NCBI GenBank assembly: GCA_951394405.1
Contig: OX596338.1
Coordinates: forward strand, 1,488,001-1,552,000
Origin: Coprinellus micaceus
Lineage: Eukaryota; Basidiomycota; Agaricomycetes; Agaricales; Psathyrellaceae
Reading direction: 5' to 3'
DNA length: 64,000 nt
Shown here piece by piece: positions 20,512-32,100 of this stretch. The position numbers and the translations under genes are program-made. The notes beneath the pieces are model-generated. The model had not been told where the DNA came from, made no database searches, and saw only the letters and a program-made list of their open reading frames with translations. Positions within the stretch are counted from its first letter, which is position 1. Every line of letters begins with the position of its first letter.

Positions 20512-23500
20512 TGTCAGGTTGGAACTACCCAGCATGGGATGCATGCTATGCCCACACACCCTCCTATTCACTTCCCTTTCATGCTCAGGGTTGGATCATG
20601 TTTATCAGGACTTTCTATAATCGATATCACCCGAAGTTCGCCCACTTCCACATCTGAAGTCTACGCCCTGATTACACCTCGCTATTCGCCGTGCAGTGAC
20701 GAGGGAAGGCTGAGTAGCAAATCGATCGCTAACCTCACTTCGAAGAAGCGGCGAGTAGCACAATGGCATGATGCCATTGAGCATCCTGCTGATCCCCCCT
20801 TGCGACGGTCACTTTGCGGTCCACTCTCAGCTCGTTTTGGGTCCGGGAACTCCATCCTGCTCGTATCTGCCTGCATCATACCACGCTGAAATATGTAAGT
20901 GATGCTCATTCGAATTCTAGATTCCAGTACGACCCAACACTCCGACGATGTGACGAACCCTGATGTTAGAGCAATGCAGTTCTCGCGAAAGGCACAAACG
21001 CCAACATCATCTCAATTCACACTATTCATTAAAGCGCCATGCGGTGTTCAAGTTGCAGCATTGGGCTGGAAGACACCATTTTCCGTGGGTCAGATGCAAC
21101 CTTTGGCCCATATCCGACCACAATTTCACCTCGCCCAAATCACATCTTAGCCTCGTGATGCTCCGGATACTCCAGTCATGGCTTCATGCACATACAAGGC
21201 TACAATATGATATGCCGCCGTCGCGGAGTTCTGTCAACCCGGTACGACGAAGCGAGGTCAGAATAAGGGAAGAAATGTGGGGTAATTTTGCCTTGGGGAT
21301 ACTGCAGGTGCGTGAGAGGTCACATTGTCCACGGAACCAGTTGAGGAGAGCAGGTCCAATGATCACCTCTGCAAACGTTTGAGCAAGGAAAGGGCTCATG
21401 CGCACGATATGAATAGTAGCATAAGTAGACGCATTTCTCCGGGATACTCGTAACGATCGCGCAGGTGCGTTAGCCATTCATCGTCTTGAGACTAGTGGGC
21501 CACATTCCAAAACCCTTTCTTAAGTTTGCGCTAGAACAATGTCCGATAATTTGAACCATGTGATGGTACCATGTTCCCCGCTCGCCTGCGGTTCTCGACG
21601 ACCTTCTCGCATTTTCTGACCCTCAAGCAACTTATAAGAAGCGGTGACTGGATCGAGATTTACCAAGCCGTGCCCAGGTGCGTTTTTCTAGTACCCGGCA
21701 TACATTTAAATCACCTGAAATTATTCTTCGAATCTCTTGGTGCCCGATTACCGGAGCCTGCTAACTGTCAACGTTCAGGTGAGGCGGCAGCGACCGTGTG
21801 CCAGGAACCCGAGCACAAATTGTTCACCTAACCGCTCGTTAGCACCCCCCAGGACGGCACTGAGATATCTTCTCTGCCACTAGCTTCCATATCTAATCTA
21901 CTCTTCCTTATCTCGCTCCAGGTTGTCGCATGCAGTGACCGAGAGATATCAGGGGATATTCCAGTTATCTGCGAACCTCCGCCTCCTTCCGCTTTCACTC
22001 AGGAATGTGCACCCGGCGGGTAATGAGCACGTTTCGAGCACCGAGCGTGACTATCGTCGCCCCTTGCGCCATGCCATCTAACCCCATTGGGGTTACCCCA
22101 GATTTTCGTTTATGGGAGTTGTCTCTTCGGGCACTGATCTCGCAGAGGCGCATCGACCTCACCGAACCTCACCGTCGGGTTCTAGAGCACCAGCTGACCC
22201 CGCCTAGAGGCCTTGGTACCGCTATGTGCCTCTCTGTGCCCCTGGATCGACCTCTGCAATGACTCCGCTGCGACCTTTCGACGATGTATATTTCGCATAC
22301 ATGGATTTGCCGATGTCCTCCACTCACATGTGCGCTGGGGCGTGAATGCGATTGAGTCAAAGTGTCTTATAGGGGGCAGGATTCTCCCCGGTTTCTCCAA
22401 ACCCGACACTAAGCGAAAGTACGCGAAAAAGTCCCACTTTTCGTCCCTGGCCTGCGCCATCCCTGAGCGCTGAGCGCTGAGCAAGCAGCCCTGTTACGCT
22501 TAGCGCTTCGGACGAATGCTCCGTCGGACCATCCCACCAAAGTTTCGGCCGTACCCGGTTCGTTCATCCTTCCTTCGCATGCGAGGAAGGTCGCGAACAA
22601 GGATAGCACCAACGATATTCGCAATTTATCTAGGTTTATCTGGCTGATAAGGTGCCACCTTCGGGAGTACACACGCGAGATTGCGTTCGCGGGATCTAAT
22701 CTTCCTTGCATGCGAATAATTCCAGATAATTCCAGCACCGCCCCCAACAAGCGCCCAAACATTTCGACGATGGCGTACTTTCACACCACGCTGAGCACTG
22801 AGGCGCGATCTGGCTCTCGCGATCCCAAAAGCCCCTACTTGTAAGAGCCGGCGACCTCTGTTTCATGGTTCCACACGCGCTCTGGCCTAGATGTTCGCAG
22901 GGAATCACGGGGCTCGCATCGTGGATCAGTGCGACTAGGCCCGACGAGGCAGGCTATGGTCGTCATAGACTGTCGCCTGCGCCTGGGATGTGGTGGAGGA
23001 AGTGTTGTCCCGTTGTGTTCAATATCCTGTCCGCTTTTCCCTCAGATTCCAGGGTCACGAAAGGTCGGGGTCATTCCCATCAACGTTCCAAGCCACTGGG
23101 GGTTTTCTGGCAAATTTCTGGTGGGTATTATACGGACCCTGAAAGTGCAATTTAGACCCTGCTGGCCCTTTCGCAAAGATTCGATGATATTCTATGGTGA
23201 TACCCTTGATTTCCGCCGCACCGCATCACGCGTTTAGGGCGCTAACTAGATGAGATTGAGGACAATGGGAATCGGGGAAGGCCTGCGAAGGTTAAAGAAA
23301 CTAGTCGAATGGCCTACTGCGGTCCTCTTGATCTCTAGCGCCGAGGTCCTAGCAAATATTCGTTTAATAGAAGTACGAAAGGAACAGTCGGGTTACCCTC
23401 ATGAATGGGGAGGGCCTGATGTGGTCGTGCAGACCACTTTTGGACCACACGCCCATGATGGGTCCCGAGTCTCTTGCATTCATCAACGTGCATGACTGGG

Positions 23501-23895
23501 GATGACTGCGAAGGTGCGAAGTTTCTGGCCGTTGGTCGTGTGGTTCTCCAGAGCTTGTGTGCGTTTTGGAATGCAGGATCGTCAGAAGTACGACGGGCGC
23601 TTCCAAAGTGGTCAGGTGTAGTGCCTTCAGCACAGTCCTTCTGCCGGCATGTCACGTACGTTTAAACAGCTTAAACGTGGCCGCAGCACGATGCAGATTC
23701 GACGGGGAAACCTACTTAGTATTTGTCCAATGGCAATTTCCTCGTACGGGGCCGGTATACTTACATGGAAGGAGATATGATTAGATCCCTGTCATCAAAA
23801 CGCTCACTAGTCACAGGCCAAATATTGCTGGAAGAGGGTGTCACAGTTGTCATATTCATGAAGTGTTTACTCCAAGAGGGAGCCACAAGGTCCAT
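20512..23895. other. Gene-free 3.4 kb, no feature recognised
   Basis: Many short open frames occur on both strands, but none joins by splicing into a recognisable protein. A short run near 21565-21660 looks faintly codon-like and could be a relic. A near-perfect 23-bp palindrome lies at 22568-22590 and a triple GAGCGCT repeat near 22467-22487. Confidence 0.5.
22568..22590. repeat. Short near-perfect palindrome
   Basis: CCTTCCTT and AGGAAGG flank a CGCATGCG core, and the inverted halves differ by one unpaired base. It could form a hairpin or bind a dimeric factor. Nothing else supports a function. Confidence 0.5.
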
Positions 23896-25359
23896 CTACT
23901 CTACCAAGCAACAATTGCTGTTGGGATGGACAAGGGAGCCCGACTGTGCCTTCTCATACTGTGCCAGTTCCTCCGCGACCTCTTCCACAAGATCTCTCCT
24001 CACCAAGCCAGCCTTCCATTCCCTAACCTTCTCCGACCAGAACAAGCTATTGCGTGCTTGACTCGCTTCTCTCCTTTCCCTCCCGCCTTCTAGCCCTTGC
24101 TGGCTAGCTCCACCGCCTTCCAAGCTACCTGTAGGATCAACGCGTTGCTGGTCCGACTTGCCTCCATCGACAGAGGCATACCAAACTCCCGCAAGCCCCG
24201 CGTAAATAGCGCCCACTGTATCCGCATCATCACCCAAATTCACGGCCATAATCCCTCCAGCTTCGAACGTGTCCGTCGCGAAAAAGCAGTATAGCGCCGC
24301 AACCAGAGAGTGCAGGACGTACCCCGAAGAAGGAAGGTCTTTCGCCGCCGGTATCGCGAAAGGAAACTCCGCTTTCGAATGGGGTTCGCTGCTCGAATCT
24401 GGGGTGGCTTTGTCGTAACGTGGCTTCTTCTGTCCATTAGACTTTTGTTCTGTCTTGGAGATAAGACGTAGAACGGGGTGATATTGCCAATAATATACTT
24501 CTTGTGTATATTTGTCGGCATCGTGGATGAACTGGGGTGGTGGCGCGCTGACTGGGATGGTCAGATGCTTGCGCAGGTCCTCGTTATTGTAAGGGTATTC
24601 GGAGATAAACTTGAGCAGATCCATCTTGGAGTAGCGTTGGGCGCTTGTCGTGTGCGCAGCGGGCGCTTCTCCAGTTCCACCAGGGACCACTGCACTCTGC
24701 ATGATAGTGGCGATAACCGCAGTCCACACCTCGCACGCTTCGACGGGCAACGAAGCAGGGTGGGTGATCTCACTACTCCTCTTCGCATAGACCTTTGCCA
24801 TCTCCAAATCGCGCCAGTAAGCCAAACCCACAGGTAAAACGCGCATGAGGCTCCCATTTCCACCATTTCTTGGGCCTGATAACGCCTCGCGTAGATACTG
24901 GAGGATCGCCTGCGTCTTCTGGCCACGGCTCTTCTCTTGATCGTAAAGATCCAACGCAGTGAAAGTCGTCCCTCCAATATCAAAACACTTCCCTATCGCC
25001 GACATCTCCCCCTCCGCAAACCATTTCCTATACGCCTCAAGCTGACTCCCTTCATCGAACCCATACCGCGCGATGCTCCTCGCGAGACACAGCGTCATGC
25101 TGCTATCGTCTGTCCATGTCCCTGGAGCCAACACCCCGAACCGCGAAAAGTTGGTGTTGGGTTTGAAGGAGGTGGTGAAGGGGAACGTGCCACGCTTGTG
25201 GAACTCGACGGGGCCACCAAGGGCGTCAACTAAGGCGGTGGCGAGAATGGAGAGTTTGATCTTGTCGGAGGAGGTGGCATGGACGACGGGTTGGTCAACG
25301 AGGGGTGCGAGTGCATCGGGGCAAAAGGTGCTACCACCGGCAGGATCGTTCGGGTTCAT
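23896..25359 (-). CDS. ADP-ribosylglycohydrolase family protein
   Basis: This is a single-exon frame of 487 codons. Three metal-binding blocks of the ARH/DraG family are clear: GTWTDDSSMTLCLARS near residue 80, GGNGSLMRVLPVGL near 170 and NLGDDADTVGAIYAGLAG near 375. The paired Asp residues in the first and last coordinate two Mg ions that hydrolyse the bond between ADP-ribose and its carrier. Family members remove ADP-ribose from proteins or cleave related metabolites. The substrate cannot be read from sequence. A Lys/Ser-rich loop separates the second and third blocks. The last four residues (CLVE after another Cys) resemble a CaaX box, although Glu is a poor last residue. Lack of introns is unusual in this window and might reflect retroposition or transfer. 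Confidence 0.92.
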   Translation of the reverse strand: MNPNDPAGGSTFCPDALAPLVDQPVVHATSSDKIKLSILATALVDALGGPVEFHKRGTFPFTTSFKPNTNFSRFGVLAPGTWTDDSSMTLCLARSIARYGFDEGSQLEAYRKWFAEGEMSAIGKCFDIGGTTFTALDLYDQEKSRGQKTQAILQYLREALSGPRNGGNGSLMRVLPVGLAYWRDLEMAKVYAKRSSEITHPASLPVEACEVWTAVIATIMQSAVVPGGTGEAPAAHTTSAQRYSKMDLLKFISEYPYNNEDLRKHLTIPVSAPPPQFIHDADKYTQEVYYWQYHPVLRLISKTEQKSNGQKKPRYDKATPDSSSEPHSKAEFPFAIPAAKDLPSSGYVLHSLVAALYCFFATDTFEAGGIMAVNLGDDADTVGAIYAGLAGVWYASVDGGKSDQQRVDPTGSLEGGGASQQGLEGGRERREASQARNSLFWSEKVREWKAGLVRRDLVEEVAEELAQYEKAQSGSLVHPNSNCCLVE

Positions 25360-27798
25360 CGGTGCGTCGTAAGAGGACTGTCAGGGTGGATTGGTGATAC
25401 CGAGGTCTCCTTCGTTTCAGAATAGCTGGGATACCGGGTGCGCCTCGTGGTTATCAATTTGCCCTCCGTAGTAATCGAGTTCGAGTCTTAGTCAAAGAGA
25501 GACCAGATTAGAGCGCCCAGCTGTGAACGGGTGCCGATATGGGGAAAACGTCGGTTGCCAGAGAGAGATCAAGTGACCAAGCAAAAGGGTTCCTGAGAAA
25601 GAGGGTGCTGATGAGGATCTACCAAGAAGTCTCTGGAAATGACAGTCGTCTTAGTCTAAAGCCTCTGTCTTTATAAACCTTCCAGAGACCTGGGCGTGTA
25701 CCACCATATTGAGCCACGGCGACAGGGCGAGATCAAGTGGGCCCGTGCTGTGGCGCGATGCGGGAATGCGGTGCAGACAAGTGCTTGAAAGAGTGCGATT
25801 TCGGTGCCATCGAGCTGGATTGGGATATTGCAATTTCGGTACGGTGCGCCCGCTGCCCGCCACAGTTACGGACGTTGGCGGCAGGTGCCCTGGAATGGTT
25901 CGCAATGCTGGGTCTTTTTGGTCGAGGCGGGGTAGTGGGTGGGGGCAGCGGAACACGTTCTCTCCCGGCGGCTGTGGTCACGCACCCTCGATTCGGCATT
26001 CAAGCACCCTAGATGTGTCGGTCTTCAAACAGGGGATGCAAAAAGTAGAATGCACCTTCGACTCGGTCTTCAATTGATTATCGGGGACTCTGAAGCGTCG
26101 GGCTGGGAGAGGCGAGGCAAAGTGTGATTGAAACAGGGAACGTGCGGTATACATACAATACCGCGTGGTCGGGGCGAGTTTCTCTCAAAAAAGTTGAAAG
26201 GGATCTCCGTGTGTGGCGGCGGGTTCAAAGTGAGGAAATATCCGGATGGATAACACCCTTGTGCTATATCTTGCGTGTTTTATGCTATTGTGGTTCCTTG
26301 TGTCGTCAATTCAGATAAGATTATAAGAAAGGTAAGCAGGTGAACAAGAAGAGATGCGGTACGTGGTCGCCGAAGAGTGATCTGCCTTCGAGAGCCGGTG
26401 ACGCGGGACCTACTCTGTGAGGCGCGAGCTGGGTGGGCGCTTCGAGAACAGTTCTGTGATTTGTTTGGACGCACCTCGAACACACCACACAAGAGGGCCA
26501 AGCGAGTACCTTAGACATATGTTTGGAGCTACTAACAAGCTTCGAATATCGATTAGTTGGACGAGCATATCGGATTAAATGGCGACGGCGGAGAAGGTTC
26601 GGCCAGGCCAAGCTGCCCCCATTCTGCGCGCATCTGGATCTCCCGCTCTCCAACAGTATGAATGTCGCCGTCATTAAAATTGTTGGAGGTAGAACGACTT
26701 GCACGTTCAAACGGCGGCAGATGACAACATGCTCTATCACTGCCGAGATTCTGGACTCTTTCTCTCTCACAGAGATAGCAGGGTGTTGGAGAGCACCGCT
26801 GCGGTCGAGTGAGACACTGGGGTCGATTGGGGACCAGTTTGGCCTCTTGGCGCAGATCGTGCCGCTGTAGGATCACGGAAGTACCGCCTCGGTTGGCGAT
26901 AGGGTTTGGTGAGACAATAAGCAGTGAGGACGACGGGTTGAAGTGTCTATCGGGTTGACCAAGCTACATTTCTCCTTGTATGATAGATGACAGAGGAGGC
27001 TGGAGTGGCTTCGAATGTCGCCATTGTTCGCCAAAATAGCCTGGGTGAAATGAAGATCAATGAATTGAAGGGGGGGTAGGTAAATCGTGCGAGGCCGCAG
27101 GGGGTCAGGAGCGCCCAAAAGCGATAGGAATGGACTAATGTGTCGAGAGAGGCCAAGAGGCCGCAACACTCGGGGTAGGCCAGGCATCGGACGCGGATGA
27201 TGGCTTGCTTTGCACACCCCAAATTTCTGGGGTACCCCACGACGAGGGTTGACAGAGGCAACGGAAGCAAGTGTATTAGTAGATGTCGAGAGATGGGATA
27301 GCAACGCAGGTTTAGCTCGCTCGAAACATCATTGGTGACGCAAGGAGTCATGAGAGCCCTGAGAGAGCCTTCGCAGTCGGCGCAGTGCGGCGAAATCCCA
27401 GCGCCCTCCCAATTGCGCGCAGATGGCGTCACATGAGGGATGTCGAGCATCACGAGCGAATATCTACGCTTTGGGACACACCCCGAGCGGGCCTTGAACG
27501 ACGCACGCTGGGGTGGGCGTACGCTGGGGTAGAGGCGTAGGATTGAGCGCCTAAATGCAAACTGTGCACCGAGAGCAGCGTCGGCGGCGGCAAACGTGCA
27601 GGCGGAGAGGAACGTTTCGTGGCCGGGAATCCAGAGATCGGCGATCTAGATCTGGGAATGCCTAATTCGGAGATTGAATGCGTTAAATTAGAATGTGTGA
27701 CTGCGTGACGGTCACGGCGTCTGTCGCGTGTGATGGCCCAATCGAGTCACATTTTGAATTCAAAATATTTTACACTGTTGCGAGTATGGCTCATTCCC
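25360..27798. other. Gene-free 2.4 kb between divergent genes
   Basis: This holds the promoters of the ADP-ribosylglycohydrolase (-) and the Ecl1-like gene (+). Open frames near 26320-26870 and 26873-27453 lack start context, splice partners and known motifs. I see no RNA gene or repeat. Confidence 0.5.
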
Positions 27799-27806
27799 TA
27801 TATATA
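27799..27806 (+). promoter_or_regulatory. TATA box of the Ecl1-like gene
   Basis: TATATATA lies 66 bp before the ATG at 27872, in a CT-rich leader. This spacing is usual for fungal Pol II promoters with a short 5' leader. Confidence 0.55.
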
Positions 27807-27871
27807 CGCCCACACATCCACGGCACTCACATCCCCCATCCCCTCCTCGTCGTCCACCACATCCCCCAGCC

Positions 27872-29123
27872 ATGTTCGAGGAACTCTGCCTCCACTGCGC
27901 CAAGCCACTGCGCGACGATGGGTACGTTCCTCTCCGCCTTTGCTCGACGCCGGTACTCATCCAACGCGTCCAGTCGCGCCTACTGCAGCATCGAGTGCTC
28001 AAACTCTGCACTCGCATCCCCATCCGTCTCCTCATCGAGTAGCGCCCTCTCATCTCCGTGTCTTGGCTATGCCCAGGGCGCCGATGTACCTCCCCTGGTA
28101 CTCCCCACTCTCCTGGGATCGGCCCTAGGCAAGTACAAGCACGACCCCTACTACGTCTCTTCATCGTCTGCTTCATCAAATTCCTGGAGCCTTGCAACAG
28201 ACGATGACGACGACGACCCGGCATTTGGGCCCACTATCGGCTACCGCGGCGACGGAATGGACTCTATCTACGACGGCAGCGCAAAATCGGCAAACTTTTC
28301 ATATCCCCTCATGCCATCCGCAGCCCTATCTTATGCGCGTCGACCCTCGGGAACCAACACACACTCAACAGTCCCCCAACCGAGCCACCGTTCATCGTCT
28401 GGTGCTCCCCCATCAAGTCGCCGCCACCACGTTCGGGGTGCACCCCGAAGCGTCCCTAACCCATCCTCCGCCTCGACCACCTCCACCGACGATTCGGAAT
28501 TCTCAGATGAAGTCGGCTCGGAAAAGTTCTCCCTCAAGTCCACTTCATCAAGGCGGCAACACAAGCGCGATAACTTGCCTTCGTACTTCTCTCTCCTGAA
28601 GATCACCTCCCCGTCGTCAGGCAGCCTCAAGGCTTCCCCAGTACTATCGTCGTCTGGCAACACTGTTGCGCATCTCTCCCCTCCAACCCCGAAGATCATT
28701 CACCCTGCACCCGTTCCCAAGGACCACGACTCTGCTCGTGGACGCCGACGATTCACTGACGAGTCGCAATGCACCCACCGCTCGGACAGCTCCTCACCTT
28801 CCCGCTCCCGATCCCGCCACATCCCACTAGACCACCCTCGCGTCTTGCGTGGACGGGCGATGCCTGAGCCTGATCTTGATGCCGAATCTCGGGGGCGCTC
28901 GACCATGCGAAGGAACAGCTCACCGCGACCTGCCCATGCCCTTGACGTCGAGCGATCACAATCGTCGAACTGCAGCAACGGGACCAGAGGCCGGGGTCGT
29001 GTACCCGTTGACGAACTGGAAGGGGTAGGGTGTCTCCCTGGTGCCCCGGGCTTTGGGAACGGACGCAGCGGCCTGTTGGACCGAGGACGAAATGGTATGG
29101 CTAAGCGTGTCCTCCCTCTCTGA
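27872..29123 (+). CDS. Ecl1-like zinc-binding protein with Ser-rich body
   Basis: Exon 1 (27872-27921) and exon 2 (27974-29123) join over a 52-nt GT-AG intron to give 399 residues. The join builds the N-terminal motif CLHCAKPLRDDGRAYCSIEC at residues 6-25. This C..C...YC...C pattern is that of ECL1/2/3 family zinc-binding proteins (Ecl1 extends chronological lifespan in fission yeast). The body is rich in Ser, Pro and Asp, with Arg/Ser-rich segments near the C-terminus (SRSRSRH, RRNSS), suggesting phosphoregulation and a nuclear role. A longer frame starting at 27693 exists but reads through the intron and destroys the zinc motif, so I reject it. In yeasts these genes respond to starvation and stress. 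The role here is inference. Confidence 0.7.
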
Positions 29124-32100
29124 GTACCTCCGCGGATATTCGAAAACTTCTTCGTCGATCATTAGTCGACCTTCCCCCATCCCCCATTACACTCCACTAC
29201 GCTTCGCAACCAAAACCGCTCCATCCGGAGCCTTCTTCTACCAAAATGCCCGACGATATATCCCATCTAATGGATCATCATCTCTCATCCTCGGCATCCT
29301 CCTAGCCCTATCGCAACCACCACTCTCAAAATGCTTCCTCGTTCCCTTACACGTTTGCATGCATGCTTTATTATTGGTCAATCCCTCGCCGTTTTCTCTC
29401 CTCGTCGCATCACCACCTCTCCTAGACTCCCGCATCGTCGTGGATTCCTTTTGCTTTCTCTCAACTCTACATTGCATTATCATCACGTTGTTTTCATACT
29501 TGTTTACGACCCTTCATTACCTTGGCTGAATGTTAGCCTCAACGCTTCTTTGGATCATATCTTCGACTTTCGCTGGCTTCTCATTTGCGTTCGGTTTTTC
29601 TGGGACACGGTTTACTCATCATACATCATCATGCGCCATAGCATAACTTGCATACAACACCTCATTTCAACATGATATCTCCTTCATACGAAATTTCAAT
29701 GGGCTTTCTTAGATATACATTATAATCTCCTCAGCAGCGTCCGCCCACCACCACGACCTCGGCCTGCCACCACTCTATTTGCACCATCTGCACCCCTTAC
29801 GATCATCTTTGTCTTTTGCATTGCTTTCCATGGTTCTGCTTGTCGCTTTTTTTGCTTACCGGACCCCTATGACGAAGTCTTACCGCTTTCCTTGCTTTCG
29901 ACACCATACGTACGAACGTTGGTTCCAACACCAGCCCCACACATATGCAACCAACATGCCAATGTTTGCACCGTCTTCCCCTTCTCGTGAATCAACATTC
30001 CACTCCATGGTCAGTTGACCCCTCCCGAGTTCCTTTGACACTTTTGCGGTCTCTTCACATCCGTCGAGCTCTAAATTGCCGTTTCGACGCATCTTCGCAG
30101 CACCTTCCTTCCCGAGCACTTGACATACATGTTGTGCTGCGAACGTCATCCTCGCACGCGATGCCGCCGAATGCGCGTCAACAGCCCTCGCGATGTGCTC
30201 ATCGCACACACCGCTCACCATCGTGCGCGAGAATGTCGCGGTTGCAGGGATCACCCGGCAACGTTTTGACTCGAGTCCCCTCCTATCTCCTCGAGTCAGA
30301 TTTCAGGGCCGCTTAGAAGTTAGCAGAGTCACGCTCTCGGTTACTCCTAGCGGATTGCCGAGGGTGTGACAAGACGAGAGAAATCCCCGGTTGAGGGAGG
30401 CGGAATCATATTTTCGAGGGGGGAATAGGAACATTCGGACGACCCGACTCGACGGGCTGAACGGACGTCGGACGACGTCATTTTTCAATCCATGGGTTTA
30501 GTTCCGTCGCTCCGGACCTCTGAGCTCTTCCCCCAAGGTTCCGACGCAGAGGGGTGTGTCAATTGTTGCGTTTTACCTTGGTTGTGAGGTTTGTGGGAGT
30601 GTGAAGGCCGTCATGGGTCATGGGCAAAGGAGGATGAGGTAAAGGGATGTCATTGGTGGAGGCGGCGCGCCGGGATCCTAGTGTGGTTTTGAATTGAGAT
30701 TCGCTAAGGATTAGGTTCAAGTTTTTGGAAGGGGTGCGGGGCTAGGTAGATGGTACGGTCACTTGCCATGTAACGCACTTGATAAATGCGATGATATCGT
30801 CAATAGATATGTAACGCCCCAACGAAACTGAATAGGTTTGCTTGTAGTCGGCTATGTATCTACCTTGATAGGCACCATAATGGATAGATCTAGGCCGACT
30901 GTGGCCATACCTTGGGGCGAAAGAATCTCTTGTGTGTTCTTTCTTCTCTGCTAGGACCATCTGACGCGCCAAGGGAGTCTTCGGAACCACCTTCTCCCTG
31001 GCCGAGGTCGGGAGGACTCGAGATCATGGCGAGTATCCCCCGCTCGGCGGGGCCATTCGCTCCATATCCCATGCTCAGCGCTCAGCTTGTACCATCGGTG
31101 TATGCTCGATGCATGGCAGTGTTCGCCACAGTCAACTCCCTACATAGCATGCAGTTGTATGGTACCCGCTCCATTTGCGAGCTGCCGCACCGATGCAAGC
31201 AGGAGGTCAGCACGTACGTTCGCAGCATCGCAACGCGTGCATGTGCCCAGGATGGAAGGATGGGTGATGGGCTCTGAAACCGAAAACGAATTCGAATCCA
31301 CGGCGTTCAATCGGTAACTTGGGTTCCGCCGCAATGTCAGGGTTTCCTGTCGTTCCAAGGTTCGTAACGGAGTATGTCCCAAGCGGGGGCCTGTGACGTC
31401 GGAGGGGGCGACTGGTCAGCTGGCCAATGCCGCCCCCTCTCATCGTACCTAACGATGACCAAGAGACCAGAGATCCGCCCGAGGGGAGTGAGGGGGGGCG
31501 GAATGGTGGGACATAGTAGCGATAATCTGGACGTCACTGACAATGTGAATACCCGACGAGTAGACAGGGATACGTACGAATGTGAATGATGGGAGGGGTG
31601 GGTGAGGTCAAGGTCGGCCCTTCCTGCCATCGAGTGGGCGAGCATTCGGCCAAGGTGGGTCATTGGGGCAGGTCACAACAGACGCGGATCCTAGCTGCTG
31701 TTTGGCTTTTTGGAAATACCGTGTGTGTTTTTTCTGTTGTTTTCCTCATGTGGTCGCAACGGAGGGCGGCGCAGGCGCACAAAAGGCATCGAGGCCCTTG
31801 TTCTGGCGCACGGGGACAAGGAAACGGGCCAAGGAAAGTAAGCAAACAATCGAGAAGCTCCAGGCTGCAGGCAAGCGACGGCAATCTCAAGATATGATAT
31901 CCCCTTGTCAGAATGTGGCCGTCCTTTTGCTTCCCTAGACGGAGCCTTGGTGGTGTTGTGACCGAGAGACAAAGGTATCTCATGAATCGCTTATTCGTTC
32001 AGGACCCAGATCGAGGGAACTGGTGAGAGCTGTTGGAGAGTTGGGAAGATAAATTTTCTTTTTGCCACCGCTTCGTGCAGGGTTTGGAACGTTGAGTTTG

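Noticed and set aside
27693..29123. A 476-codon frame as the gene model
   Set aside because: It reads through a 52-nt GT-AG intron and loses the zinc motif made by splicing from the ATG at 27872.
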